DNA of 55,066 bases from Azospirillum brasilense (GTDB lineage Bacteria; Pseudomonadota; Alphaproteobacteria; Azospirillales; Azospirillaceae): positions 1 through 55,066 of the forward strand of contig NZ_VITH01000025.1 of NCBI RefSeq assembly GCF_007827815.1, given 5' to 3'. The position numbers and the translations under genes are program-made. Shown here in pieces: positions 34,316-43,156 of the stretch (position 1 is its first letter; each line of letters begins with the position of its first letter). Under the pieces are notes generated by a model. The model ran no database searches, had not been told where the DNA came from, and saw nothing but the letters and a program-made list of their open reading frames with translations.

Positions 34316-35242
34316 TCAGCGGCGGACTTTGAGGACGAACAGGCCCTGCGGGCGCAGCATCAGGATCACGACGACGGTCAGCAGCGTCAGCACCTTGGCG
34401 GTCGAGCCGCTGAGGAAGAACTCCATCGTCGACTGGGCCTGGCTGATGGTGAAGGCCGACGCGATGGTGCCGACCAGGCTCTGCGCGCCGCCGAACACCA
34501 CCACCAGGAAGGTGTCGACGATGTAGAGCTGGCCCGAGGTCGGGCCGGTCGAGCCGACCATGGTGAAGGCGCTTCCCGCCACCCCGGCGATGCCGCAGCC
34601 GAGCCCGAAGGTGTAGCGGTCGACCTTCTCGGTGTTGATGCCGACGGCGCCGGCCATCGTGCGGTTCTGCATCACCGCCCGCACGCCCTGGCCCCAGCGC
34701 GAGCGGAACATCACGGCGTAGATGACGACGGTGATGGCCATGGTCAGGGCCATGACGAACAGGCCGTTGATCGGCACCTCGATGGTGTCGGTGACGGCGA
34801 CCGAGCCCATCAGCCAGTCCGGCAGGACCACGCCGACCTCGCGCGCGCCGAAGACCGAGCGGAAGACCTGCTGCAGGATCAGGCTCAGCCCCCAGGTCGC
34901 CAGCAGCGTGTCGAGCGGGCGGCGGTAGAGGAAGCGGATCATCCCCCATTCCACCAGCATCCCCAGCGCCCCGCTGGCGACGAAGGCCAGGATCATGGCG
35001 ATGAAGAAATAGGCCGGGAACAGCGCCGGCGCGGTGCTGGAAATGAAGTTGGAGCAGAGGTAGGTCACGTAGGCGCCGAGGATCATGAACTCCCCGTGCG
35101 CCATGTTGATGACGCCCATCTGCCCGAAGATGATGGCGAGGCCCAGCGCCATCAGCACGAAAACGGAAAAGAGAATGAGCCCCGCGAATCCCTGCATGGC
35201 AAAGATCGACCCGAGCTCGGCCAGGCTGTAGCCCTCGAACAT
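34316..35242 (-). CDS. urtB: Urea/amide ABC transporter permease UrtB
   Basis: A 308-residue permease with eight or so hydrophobic segments. LivH-type landmarks are LMALGLAIIFGQMGVINMAHGEFMI (first part LMALGLAIIFGQ), the RSRWGQGVRAVMQNRTMAGAVGIN coupling loop and FGGAQSLVGTIASA. The ATG at 35242 matches the family N-terminus (MFEGYSLAELGSIFAMQGFA). A 170-base gap containing the REP-like copy B separates it from urtA, whereas urtB to urtE are closely packed. Confidence 0.95.
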   Translation of the reverse strand: MFEGYSLAELGSIFAMQGFAGLILFSVFVLMALGLAIIFGQMGVINMAHGEFMILGAYVTYLCSNFISSTAPALFPAYFFIAMILAFVASGALGMLVEWGMIRFLYRRPLDTLLATWGLSLILQQVFRSVFGAREVGVVLPDWLMGSVAVTDTIEVPINGLFVMALTMAITVVIYAVMFRSRWGQGVRAVMQNRTMAGAVGINTEKVDRYTFGLGCGIAGVAGSAFTMVGSTGPTSGQLYIVDTFLVVVFGGAQSLVGTIASAFTISQAQSTMEFFLSGSTAKVLTLLTVVVILMLRPQGLFVLKVRR

Positions 35243-35287
35243 GATGGGAACTCCCGTGCGGTGATGCGGCGGAGTGCGGAGGCGGTT

Positions 35288-35389
35288 GCCCCCTCCCCGA
35301 CCCTCCCCCTCTTCGAGGGGGAGGGGGCCAACTGCGAAGCGGCGGCCGTCCCCTCTCCCGCGGCAGCGGGGGAGGGTTAGGGAGGGGGC
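35288..35389. repeat. REP-like palindromic repeat, copy B
   Basis: This is a 102-base element with inverted GCCCCCTCCC/GGGAGGGGGC ends. It matches copy A (29093-29193) along its full length apart from the loop of the left hairpin. It lies 23 bases past the urtA stop in the urtA-urtB gap. Strong RNA hairpins at this place could protect the upstream urtA message, as REP sequences do between malE and malF in enterobacteria. Confidence 0.8.
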
Positions 35390-35412
35390 AACCGAAGCCG
35401 ACGCCCCGCCCC

Positions 35413-36687
35413 TTACTGGTAGCCCTTCGGGAACGGGTTCGGCTCGATGAGGTCCGCCGTCTCGTAGACGACGTCGAACTGGCCGTCCGGACGGGCACGG
35501 CCGACGCGGGTCTTGCTCCACAGGTGATGGTTCCCATGGACGCGGACATAGCCTTCCGGCGCGCCGCTGAATTCGATGCCCTCCGACGCGACGGCGATCT
35601 TGTCGATGTCGAAGCTCTGCGCCTTCTCCACCGTCAGCTTCCACAGCCAGGGGCCGAGATAGCCGGCCTGGGTCACGTCGCCGATGACGCTGTTGGCGCC
35701 CCACATCGCCTTGAAGGCGGCGACGAACTTCTCGTTGTTGGGATTCTGCAGCGACTGGAAGTACTTCATGCAGGCGTAGGCGCCGGCGATGTTCTCGCCG
35801 CCGATGCCGAGCATCTCGTCCTCGGTGACCGAGATGGTCATCAGCACCTGCTTGTTCAGGTCGATGCCGGCCGCCTTCATCTGCTTGTAGAAGGCGACGT
35901 TCGAGCCGCCGACCACCGAGGCATAGATGACGTCCGGCTTGGTCAGCTTGATCTTGTTGATGACCGAGTTGAACTGGGTGTGGCCGAGCGGGAAATACTC
36001 CTCGCCCACCACCTTCTGGCCCTTCATCTCGATGTGCTTGCGGGCGATCTTGTTGGAGGTGCGCGGCCAGATGTAGTCGGAGCCGATGAGGAAGAAGCTC
36101 TTGGCGCCCTTCTCCTTGGTCACCCAGTCCAGCCCGGCGAGGATCTGCTGCGTCGCCTCCTGCCCGGTGTAGATGACGTTCTTCGACTGCTCCAGCCCCT
36201 CGTAGAAGGTCGGGTAGTAGAGCATGCCGTTGTACTGCTCGAACACCGGCAGCACCGCCTTGCGCGAGGCCGAGGTCCAGCAGCCGAACACCGCCGCCAC
36301 CTTGTCCTCGACCAGCAGCTTGCGCGCCTTCTCGGCGAAGGTCGGCCAGTCGCTGGCGCCGTCCTCCTGGATCACCTCGATCTTGCGGCCGAGCACGCCG
36401 CCCATCTCGTTGATCTGGGCGATGGCCAGCTTTTCGGCCTGCACCGAGCCGGTCTCCGAGATCGCCATGGTGCCGGTGGTGGAATGCAGGATGCCGACCT
36501 TCACCGTGCTGTCGGTGACCGCCAGCTTCGTCGTGTTGACGGCGTCGGTCGGCAGCGCCTGGGCCAGCGCGCCGCGCGGCAGCAGCCCGACGGCCGGCAG
36601 CGCCGCCATGCCGAGGAGGAGCTTGCGGCGAAGCGGAGACGGCAGCCCGCCAACGGGCTTGCCCGCATCGATCTTATCCGAGGACAT
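35413..36687 (-). CDS. urtA: Urea/short-chain amide ABC transporter substrate-binding protein UrtA
   Basis: A 424-residue periplasmic binding protein. The leader has a twin-arginine-like LRRKLLLGMAALPAVGLLP and a cleavage-like GALAQALP at about residue 60. The mature protein begins VKVGILHSTTGTMAISETG and keeps the UrtA blocks GCWTSASRKAVLP, LYYPTFYEGLEQSKNVIYTG and NHHLWSKTRVGRA. ATG 36687 is chosen for its AGGAGG site and the leader. It is the first gene of the operon and is followed by a REP-like repeat. Urea is the family's usual ligand, but the formamidase in the same operon makes formamide or acetamide equally possible. Confidence 0.95.
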   Translation of the reverse strand: MSSDKIDAGKPVGGLPSPLRRKLLLGMAALPAVGLLPRGALAQALPTDAVNTTKLAVTDSTVKVGILHSTTGTMAISETGSVQAEKLAIAQINEMGGVLGRKIEVIQEDGASDWPTFAEKARKLLVEDKVAAVFGCWTSASRKAVLPVFEQYNGMLYYPTFYEGLEQSKNVIYTGQEATQQILAGLDWVTKEKGAKSFFLIGSDYIWPRTSNKIARKHIEMKGQKVVGEEYFPLGHTQFNSVINKIKLTKPDVIYASVVGGSNVAFYKQMKAAGIDLNKQVLMTISVTEDEMLGIGGENIAGAYACMKYFQSLQNPNNEKFVAAFKAMWGANSVIGDVTQAGYLGPWLWKLTVEKAQSFDIDKIAVASEGIEFSGAPEGYVRVHGNHHLWSKTRVGRARPDGQFDVVYETADLIEPNPFPKGYQ

Positions 36688-37092
36688 GAAACCTCCTGCT
36701 GTTCGCCGTTGTCGCCCTGCAACGGCGGCGCGCAACCGGGCGCGGCCGTCGGACAGGCGGTGTTTTTTGGGGGGTGGGCGGAACGTTCCGCGTTAGGACA
36801 GCCCGATGGTTGGCCGAACAGTGCATCGCAGCAATACGTGGATTTGCGTATAGGGGTGCCGATCGGCAAATCGTTATAAAATCGCGACAGACTGCAACCG
36901 CCCGCGCAGCCGCAACCACCCCGAAGCGAGTGGAACAGTTGCTTTCACTCGCAAGAAACGACGCGATTCAACTGTGTTGTCTGGCCGATCTGTTCCTGAC
37001 AGACTGGCGGGGACGCAGGCTTTATTAGCGAAAATGCCCGGAAACAGGGCTAAGAAATAATCAGTTGCACGAACATATCCTCAGGAGGGTGA
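36688..37092. promoter_or_regulatory. Divergent control region between urtA and the permease-kinase gene
   Basis: This 405-base gap has several symmetric sites: a perfect 14-base palindrome GCGGAACGTTCCGC (36778-36791), the ATACG-N8-CGTAT site (36834-36851), a 12-base palindrome TGCCGATCGGCA (36857-36868), and a hairpin with arms GATTTGC (36841-36847) and GCAAATC (36866-36872). A TATAAC -10-like box on the minus strand (36873-36878) would start the urt transcript just before the hairpin. On the plus strand an AGGAGG site (37083-37088) precedes the kinase ATG. No gene is supported here. Confidence 0.6.
36834..36851. promoter_or_regulatory. Candidate operator ATACG-N8-CGTAT (urt side)
   Basis: Inverted repeat ATACG / CGTAT with an eight-base spacer. 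An identical-arm, identical-spacing site is found in the amiE upstream region at 45157-45174. Both lie between a nitrogen-substrate operon and a divergent regulator gene. I propose that it binds one of the LuxR/FixJ-type response regulators of this island. Confidence 0.5.
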
Positions 37093-40000
37093 ATGGGGCC
37101 GATGGCGGGGCGCCAGAGGGTGGTCGCGATCCGGCGGACCTACAACCGGTGGGTCGCCAACCAGACGCTGGAGGATTACGCGCTGCGCTTCACCGCGCGG
37201 AAGGCGCGGCGGTGGTCGCCGTTGCGGGTCGCCAACACGGCCCTCGGCTCGATCTCCTTCCTGGCGTTGGAGGCCATCGGCGGGGCGATCACGCTGAGCT
37301 ACGGCTTCACCAACGCGGCCCTCGCCATCCTGGCCGCCGCGATCCTGATCTTCGCCAGCGCCCTGCCGATCAGCTACTACGCCAGCCGCTACGGCGTGGA
37401 CATGGACCTGCTGACGCGCGGCGCCGGCTTCGGCTACATCGGCTCGACGATCACGTCGCTGATCTACGCCTCCTTCACCTTCATCTTCTTCGCCATCGAG
37501 GCGGCGATCATGGCGACGGCGCTGGAGATGGTCTTCGACCTGCCGCTGGCCGCCGGCTACGTCGTCAGCTCGCTTCTGGTCATCCCGCTGGTCGCCTACG
37601 GCTTCACCGTCATCAGCCGCCTCCAGCTGTGGACCCAGCCGCTGTGGCTGGCGCTGCACGCCCTGCCCTTCCTGTTCATCGCCGTCCAGGACCGCGAGGC
37701 CTTCGACGCCTGGACCAGCTTCACCGGCCAAGCAGGCGACGCGGGCGGCGCCTTCGACCTGATGCTGTTCGGTGCAGCGGCGTCGGTGGTGTTCTCGCTG
37801 CTGGCGCAAATCGGCGAGCAGGTCGACTTCATCCGCTTCCTGCCCTACGACCCCGCCGCCACCGGGGCCAAGCGGCTGCGCTGGTGGGCGGCTCTGGTCG
37901 CCGCCGGGCCGGGCTGGATCGTCATCGGCACGATCAAGCTGCTGCTCGGCTCCTTCCTGGTGGTGCTGGCGCTGCAGAACGCCGTGCCGCTGGAGATGGC
38001 GGCGGAACCGACGCGGATGTACCTCGTCGCCTTCCAGTATGTGACGCCGTCGCCGCAGCTGGCCCTCGGCCTGACCGGCCTGTTCGTCGTGCTGTCGCAG
38101 CTCAAGATCAACGTCACCAACACCTACGCCGGCTCCATCGCCTGGTCGAACTTCTTCTCGCGCCTGACCCACAGCCATCCCGGCCGGGTGGTCTGGGTGG
38201 TGTTCAACGTCGTCATCGGCCTGATGCTGATGGAGCTCGGCATCTACAAGACGCTGGAGCCGGTTCTTGGGCTCTATTCCAGCGTCGCCGCCTCCTGGAT
38301 CGGCGCGCTGGTCGCCGATCTGGTGGTGAACAAGCCGCTGGGTCTCAGCCCGCGCCACGTCGAGTTCAAACGCGCCCACCTTTATGACATCAACCCGGTG
38401 GGCGTCGGCGCCATGCTGCTGGCGACGGTGCTGTCGATGCTGGCCTTCCTCGACGCGCTGGGGCCGACGCTGAAGGTCTGCGCCCCCTTCCTCGCTTTCG
38501 GCACCGCCTTTGTCGCGGCCCCTGCCATCGCCTGGGCGACGCGCGGCGGCACCTACATCGCGCGCCGCCCCTTCGACGACTGGAACGGCGCGGAGTCGAT
38601 CCGCTGCTGCATCTGCCAGCACGCCTTCGAACCGGAGGACATGGCACACTGCCCGGTCTACGCCGGGGCGATCTGCTCGCTCTGCTGCTCGCTGGACGCC
38701 CGCTGCGGCGACGGCTGCAAGACCGACGCGCGGATGGGCGTGCAGCTGCGCCGCGCACTGGACGCCGTGCTGCCGCCGCGGGCGGCGACGGCGCTGAAGG
38801 CGCGGCTCGGCCATTATCTGGGCGTCCTGCTGATGCTGGCGCTGGCGGTCGGCGCGGTGCTGGCGCTGGTCTATGTCGAGGTCGCCTCGGTCAACGCCGA
38901 GGCGCAGGCGCTGATCGGCAGCACGCTGTGGAAGGTCTTCTTCATCCTGATGATCGTCGCCGGCGTCGCCACCTGGCTGTTCGTACTGGCGCGCGAGAGC
39001 CGCAGGGTGGCACAGGAGGAGACGCAGAAGCAGACCGCCCTGCTGATCCAGGAGATCGAAGCCCACGAGCGCACCGACGCCCAGCTCCAGAAGGCCAAGG
39101 AGGCAGCGGAGGCGGCCAACCTCGCCAAGAGCCGCTATCTGGTCGGCATCGGCCACGAGTTCCGCACGCCGCTCAGCGCCATCTTCGGCTACGCGCAGAT
39201 CCTGGAGCGCGACGCCGCCATGCCGCCGCACCGGGTCGACGCCGTCCGCGTCATCCGGCGCAGCGCCGAGCATCTGGCCGGCCTGCTCGACGGGCTGCTC
39301 GACGTGTCGAAGATCGAAAGCGGCCGGCTGCAGCTGAACCGGGGCGAGGTGCGCTTCGGCGATCTGCTCGACCAGCTCGTCGGCATGTTCCATTTGCAGG
39401 CGGAGGCCAAGGGCATCGCCTTCCGCTTCGACGCGCCGGAGGACCTGCCGCCGGTCGTCTTCACCGACGAGGGACGCATCCGCCAGATCCTCATCAACCT
39501 GCTGTCCAACGCAATCAAGTTCACCGATTCCGGCTCGGTCTGCCTGCGCGTGCGCCACCGCAGCCAGATCGCCGAGTTCGAGGTGGAGGACACCGGCCCC
39601 GGCATCGCCGAGGCCGACCGCGAGCGCATCTTTGAACCGTTCGAGCGCGGGTCGGCCGCCAACCCGATGGTGCCGGGCATGGGGCTCGGCCTGACCATCA
39701 CCAAGTTGCTGACCGAGGTGATGGGCGGCGAGATCACCGTGACCAGCACGCCCGGCAAGGGCAGCCTGTTCCGGGTGCGGCTGATGATGTCGGCGGCGAT
39801 GCTGTCCACCACCGCCAGCCAGCCCGACCACCCGATCCGCGGCTATCGCGGCCCGCGCCTGACCGTGCTGGTCACCGACGACGACCTCGCCCACCGCAGC
39901 CTGCTGTCCGACCTGCTGGCGGAGCTGGGCTTCACCGTGTTCAAGGCAACCGACGGGCCGACCTGCCTCGCCATGGCGGAACGGCACCAGCCGGACATCC

Positions 40001-40554
40001 TGCTGCTCGACATCTCCATGCCCGGCATGAACGGGCTGGAGGTGGCGCGGCGCCTGCGCGCCGCCAGCCACAGCGACACCACCATCATTCTGGTGTCCGC
40101 CGACACGCGGGAGGACCGCTCCGGTCCCGGTTCCGACGGCGACCAGCCCCACGACGGCTTCGCCGCGAAGCCGGTGTCGATCCCGAAGCTGCTGGCCTGC
40201 ATCGGCCGGCTGCGCGGCATCGAGTGGGAGTACGAGGCGCCGGCCGACACCGACGCCGGGCCGCCGGTCTTCGCCCCCTCGGAGCTGCCGCCGCAGCACC
40301 ACATCGCCGAGCTGATCCATCTCGGCCGCATCGGCTATGTGCGCGGCATGCAGGCCAAGCTCGCCGAGATCGCCGCCGCCCATCCGGAGCTGGAGCGCTT
40401 CGTCGGCCGCATGCGCACGCTCGTCAGCAATTACGACCTCAACCAGTATATGGCCGCGCTGGAGGCAGTGTACCGCGATGACAAGCCCCGCCATGACAAC
40501 TCCCGCCATGACGAGTCCAGCCATGACGATGAAGCCCGTAACCAAACCGCGTGA
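37093..40554 (+). CDS. NCS1-permease-like hybrid sensor histidine kinase/response regulator
   Basis: A 1153-residue membrane sensor. Residues about 40-480 are a 12-segment NCS1 (purine/cytosine/allantoin permease) domain, e.g. GGAITLSYGFTNAALA and LSQLKINVTNTYAGS. Residues about 503-541 form a nine-cysteine cluster (CCIC...HCP...CSLCC...CGDGC). Two further membrane segments follow (about 575-640). The kinase has phosphoacceptor H688 (GHEFRTPLS), N-box NLLSNAIKF (about 800), G1 DTGPGI and G2 GMGLGLTI. A receiver (about 920-1036) has D973, and the end is a helical segment (about 1070-1135) that could be an HPt-like or docking domain without an obvious HPt histidine motif. The layout parallels transporter-kinases such as CbrA. 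Being divergent from urt, it is the likely urea/amide sensor. It overlaps the next regulator gene by 77 bases. Confidence 0.93.
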   Translation: MGPMAGRQRVVAIRRTYNRWVANQTLEDYALRFTARKARRWSPLRVANTALGSISFLALEAIGGAITLSYGFTNAALAILAAAILIFASALPISYYASRYGVDMDLLTRGAGFGYIGSTITSLIYASFTFIFFAIEAAIMATALEMVFDLPLAAGYVVSSLLVIPLVAYGFTVISRLQLWTQPLWLALHALPFLFIAVQDREAFDAWTSFTGQAGDAGGAFDLMLFGAAASVVFSLLAQIGEQVDFIRFLPYDPAATGAKRLRWWAALVAAGPGWIVIGTIKLLLGSFLVVLALQNAVPLEMAAEPTRMYLVAFQYVTPSPQLALGLTGLFVVLSQLKINVTNTYAGSIAWSNFFSRLTHSHPGRVVWVVFNVVIGLMLMELGIYKTLEPVLGLYSSVAASWIGALVADLVVNKPLGLSPRHVEFKRAHLYDINPVGVGAMLLATVLSMLAFLDALGPTLKVCAPFLAFGTAFVAAPAIAWATRGGTYIARRPFDDWNGAESIRCCICQHAFEPEDMAHCPVYAGAICSLCCSLDARCGDGCKTDARMGVQLRRALDAVLPPRAATALKARLGHYLGVLLMLALAVGAVLALVYVEVASVNAEAQALIGSTLWKVFFILMIVAGVATWLFVLARESRRVAQEETQKQTALLIQEIEAHERTDAQLQKAKEAAEAANLAKSRYLVGIGHEFRTPLSAIFGYAQILERDAAMPPHRVDAVRVIRRSAEHLAGLLDGLLDVSKIESGRLQLNRGEVRFGDLLDQLVGMFHLQAEAKGIAFRFDAPEDLPPVVFTDEGRIRQILINLLSNAIKFTDSGSVCLRVRHRSQIAEFEVEDTGPGIAEADRERIFEPFERGSAANPMVPGMGLGLTITKLLTEVMGGEITVTSTPGKGSLFRVRLMMSAAMLSTTASQPDHPIRGYRGPRLTVLVTDDDLAHRSLLSDLLAELGFTVFKATDGPTCLAMAERHQPDILLLDISMPGMNGLEVARRLRAASHSDTTIILVSADTREDRSGPGSDGDQPHDGFAAKPVSIPKLLACIGRLRGIEWEYEAPADTDAGPPVFAPSELPPQHHIAELIHLGRIGYVRGMQAKLAEIAAAHPELERFVGRMRTLVSNYDLNQYMAALEAVYRDDKPRHDNSRHDESSHDDEARNQTA
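40478..40530 (+). repeat. 15-base tandem microrepeat in the kinase-regulator overlap
   Basis: Units beginning ATGAC recur exactly every 15 bases (40478, 40493, 40508, 40523). The kinase frame reads them as RHDNS/RHDES/SHDDE and the regulator frame as MTSPA/MTTPA/MTSPA, so the repeat codes in both frames and offers several possible start codons. Confidence 0.7.
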
Positions 40555-41461
40555 CGTCGTCCTGGTCGTCGACGATTCACCCGAAGCCCTAAGCTTCCTG
40601 ACCGACGCGCTGGAGGAGGCCGGGGTGACCGTGCTGGTCGCGCTGGACGGCCGCAAGGCGCTGGCCCTGCTGGAGCAGGTGACTCCTGACGTCATCCTGA
40701 TGGACGCCATCATGCCGGGGCTGGACGGCTTCGAAACCTGCCGGCAGTTGAAGCGCAGCAGTCAGGTCGCTCATGTCCCGGTCATCTTCATGACCGGGCT
40801 GACCGAGACGGAGCACATCCTGAAGGGCTTCGCCGCCGGCGGTGTCGATTACGTCACCAAGCCCATCGTCGCCGAGACCCTGATCGCCCGCATGTACGCC
40901 CATCTCGCCAACGCCCGTGTGGCCCAGAGCACGCGGGCGGCGCTGGACGTCACAGGCCGCACCCTGCTGGCCGCCAACCACCGCGGCGAGGTGCTGTGGT
41001 GCACGCCGCAGACCACCCGCATGCTGGAGGCGGCCTTCGGCACCGCCGGGGGGGATGGCGTCTCCCTGCCGGAGGAGGCGCGGCGCTGGCTGGCCGACCG
41101 TCAGGCCGGCGGCCCCGGACGCAAGCCCGACAGCGTGGTGATCGCCACCGGCACGGACGGCCGCCGCCTGCGCCTGAGCCCGGTCGGCCAGACCGGTCCC
41201 GACGAGATTCTCCTTCAACTGGCCGAGGAAACGGGCGCCGGCGAGGACACCCAGCTCAAGGACAAGCTGTCCCTGACCCCGCGGGAAGCGGAGGTGCTGA
41301 TGTGGGTCGCCAACGGCAAGCCCAACCGCGACATCGCCGAAATCCTCGGCCTCAGCCCGCGCACCGTCGACAAGCATCTGGAGCAGATCTACGCGAAGCT
41401 CGGCGTCGAGAACCGCGCCGCCGCCGCCGCGATGGCGGTGCGGGCGCTGAACGGCCGGTAG
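40478..41461 (+). CDS. LuxR-family response regulator, partner of the permease-kinase
   Basis: A 327-residue protein. The receiver domain (about 20-145) has VVDDSPE, phosphoacceptor D76 in LMDAIMPGLDG and lysine in TKPI. A middle region of about 90 residues follows (GRTLLAANHRGEVLWCTP, PAS-like in look only). The LuxR helix-turn-helix begins at residue 266 (LTPREAEVLMWVANGKPNRD, SPRTVDKHLEQIYAKLGV). Five in-frame ATGs lie at 40478, 40493, 40508, 40523 and 40529; I chose the first because GGAGG lies 12 bases before it. Translation is coupled to the kinase gene, which stops at 40554. It probably binds the ATACG-N8-CGTAT sites, but this is untested. Confidence 0.9.
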   Translation: MTSPAMTTPAMTSPAMTMKPVTKPRDVVLVVDDSPEALSFLTDALEEAGVTVLVALDGRKALALLEQVTPDVILMDAIMPGLDGFETCRQLKRSSQVAHVPVIFMTGLTETEHILKGFAAGGVDYVTKPIVAETLIARMYAHLANARVAQSTRAALDVTGRTLLAANHRGEVLWCTPQTTRMLEAAFGTAGGDGVSLPEEARRWLADRQAGGPGRKPDSVVIATGTDGRRLRLSPVGQTGPDEILLQLAEETGAGEDTQLKDKLSLTPREAEVLMWVANGKPNRDIAEILGLSPRTVDKHLEQIYAKLGVENRAAAAAMAVRALNGR

Positions 41462-41473
41462 ACGTCCGCAAGT

Positions 41474-43150
41474 TCAGCCGGTCAGCCGGACATAGACGGT
41501 CGGGAGGATGTCGGGCAGCCGCTCCACCCGGTCGACCGGCAGCACATTGCGCCGGCCGAAGATGCGGTGATGCGTGTGGGGATCGCCGCCCAGCGCCACG
41601 CAGACCACGTCGATGCCCCGCCCGGTCAACTCCCGCACCGCCTTGCGGGCGTCCTCCACCAGATGGCGAGGATCGGGGCAGTCGATGTCGGACGGCTCGC
41701 CGTCGGTCACCAGCAGCAGCAGGCGGCGCAGCGTCGGCTGGGCGGCGAGCGCCGCGCCGGCGTGGCGGATCGCCGCCCCCATCCGCGTCGACCAGCGCCC
41801 GTCCAGCCCGGCGAGGCGCCCGCGCGCCGCCGCGTCATAGGGTTCGGCGAAGCGCTTGACCGGCAGCCAATGCACCGCCTCCCGCCCGTCGGAACGGAAG
41901 GCGGCCAGGGCGAAGCGGTCGCCGGCCGCGGCCAGCGCGCCGGCCAGCAGGTCGGCCGACCGGCGTTCGAGGTCCAGCACCGTGCCGTCCCCCGCCCGAT
42001 CGTTGGCCGGATCGTTGGTCGAGTGCGACGCGTCGAGCAGCAGCAGGACCGACAGGTCGCGGCCGCGCCGCCGCACCCGCCGGAAGACACGCATGTCCGG
42101 AGCGTGACCGTGGCGCCGCGCCGCGCTCGCCGCGATGCAGGCGTCGAGGTCGAGATCGTCCCCGTCCTTCTGCCGCCGCAACCGCTCCGGCCGCGCCACC
42201 ACCGCGTGGCGGACCAGGGCGCGGACCCGGCCGGCGAGCCGGGGATCGGCGGGCGCCTCCAACGGCCGACGGAGTTCCGGCTCGCATTCCACCAGCTGGA
42301 CGAAGTCGGGCCGGTGCAGGCCGATGCGGTGGTCCCATTCCGGGTAGCGCGCCACCGGACGCAGCGCGGTGGTATCGGCGACGGCGAGCGGAGCCGGCGC
42401 GGAAGAGTCCTGCGGCGGTCCGTTCCGACGGGTCCCCTCGCCCTCCGCCGGCTCCGGCCGAACCGCCTCCAGCGGGTCGTCGGCATCGCGCGGCGGCTCC
42501 GGCGGGGTGTCGTACAGCCAGAGACCACCGTTGTCGTCGCGGTAGGGAGGATCGACGCGGTGCCCCCGGGCGTTGATCTGGACCCGCGTCTTGCCGAGGT
42601 CGCCGGCCAGATCGCCGCCGAGCGCCAAGCTGAAATTGGGATCGTCCCAGCGCTCCGGCCGCTCGAAGAACAGGCGCTGCCCCTTGTCGACCCAGGCGTT
42701 GCCGTCCCGGTACCCGGTGTCGAACAGGGCGCGCGCCAGCCGTTCCAGCAAGTCCGCCGCCATCAGCGACGGCGAGGGTTCGACGCGATGGAACGGCGCC
42801 CACAGCCGCCGCAGGCCGGGAAGGCGCCGCATCGCCAGATGCTCCACCCGCGCGTCCTCGACCAGCGAGACGACGATGGTCAGCAGCGGCTTCAGCCCCT
42901 TGGCCGGCCAGGGTCGTGAGAACATGCGGTGCGCCCCGGCATGCGCCAGCGCCGCCCGGTAGAGGTCCAGGGTCGGCCAGACCGCCGGCAGCCGGACGAG
43001 GTCGGCGTCGAAGCGGGGCCGCAGCGCCGCCGGATCGCCCTCCCGGACCAGGGGCCGCAAGGGGGGATCGCTTCCCCACAGCGCCGCCCCGTAGGCCCTC
43101 AGCCGGCGCTCGACATCGGCCAGGGCGATGTCTCCACCAACGCCGTCCAT
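41474..43150 (-). CDS. von Willebrand factor A domain protein, NorD/CbbO-like
   Basis: A 558-residue cytoplasmic protein of the NorD/CbbO type. It has a long helical N-terminal part, a Pro/acidic linker (PPEPPRDADDPLEAVRPEPAEGEG) near residues 215-245, and a C-terminal vWA domain with the metal-ion site DASHST (about 374-379), GRWSTRMGAAIRHAG and VTDGEPSD. Such proteins work with a MoxR-type ATPase to remodel or insert metal into an enzyme. The ATPase gene lies directly upstream, and the enzyme gene at the head of this operon is amiE. It is convergent with the response-regulator gene, with only 12 bases between stops. Confidence 0.88.
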   Translation of the reverse strand: MDGVGGDIALADVERRLRAYGAALWGSDPPLRPLVREGDPAALRPRFDADLVRLPAVWPTLDLYRAALAHAGAHRMFSRPWPAKGLKPLLTIVVSLVEDARVEHLAMRRLPGLRRLWAPFHRVEPSPSLMAADLLERLARALFDTGYRDGNAWVDKGQRLFFERPERWDDPNFSLALGGDLAGDLGKTRVQINARGHRVDPPYRDDNGGLWLYDTPPEPPRDADDPLEAVRPEPAEGEGTRRNGPPQDSSAPAPLAVADTTALRPVARYPEWDHRIGLHRPDFVQLVECEPELRRPLEAPADPRLAGRVRALVRHAVVARPERLRRQKDGDDLDLDACIAASAARRHGHAPDMRVFRRVRRRGRDLSVLLLLDASHSTNDPANDRAGDGTVLDLERRSADLLAGALAAAGDRFALAAFRSDGREAVHWLPVKRFAEPYDAAARGRLAGLDGRWSTRMGAAIRHAGAALAAQPTLRRLLLLVTDGEPSDIDCPDPRHLVEDARKAVRELTGRGIDVVCVALGGDPHTHHRIFGRRNVLPVDRVERLPDILPTVYVRLTG

Positions 43151-43156
43151 CGCCGG

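Noticed and set aside
36795..36840. A sigma-54 promoter in the urt/kinase gap (TTGGCCGAACAGTGCA)
   Set aside because: The spacing between GG and GC is nine bases instead of ten, so it does not meet the -24/-12 rule.
37081..40713. A 1210-residue open frame opposite the permease-kinase
   Set aside because: It is low-complexity and charged, with no domain, and spans a well-supported gene. It is the result of codon bias on the other strand.
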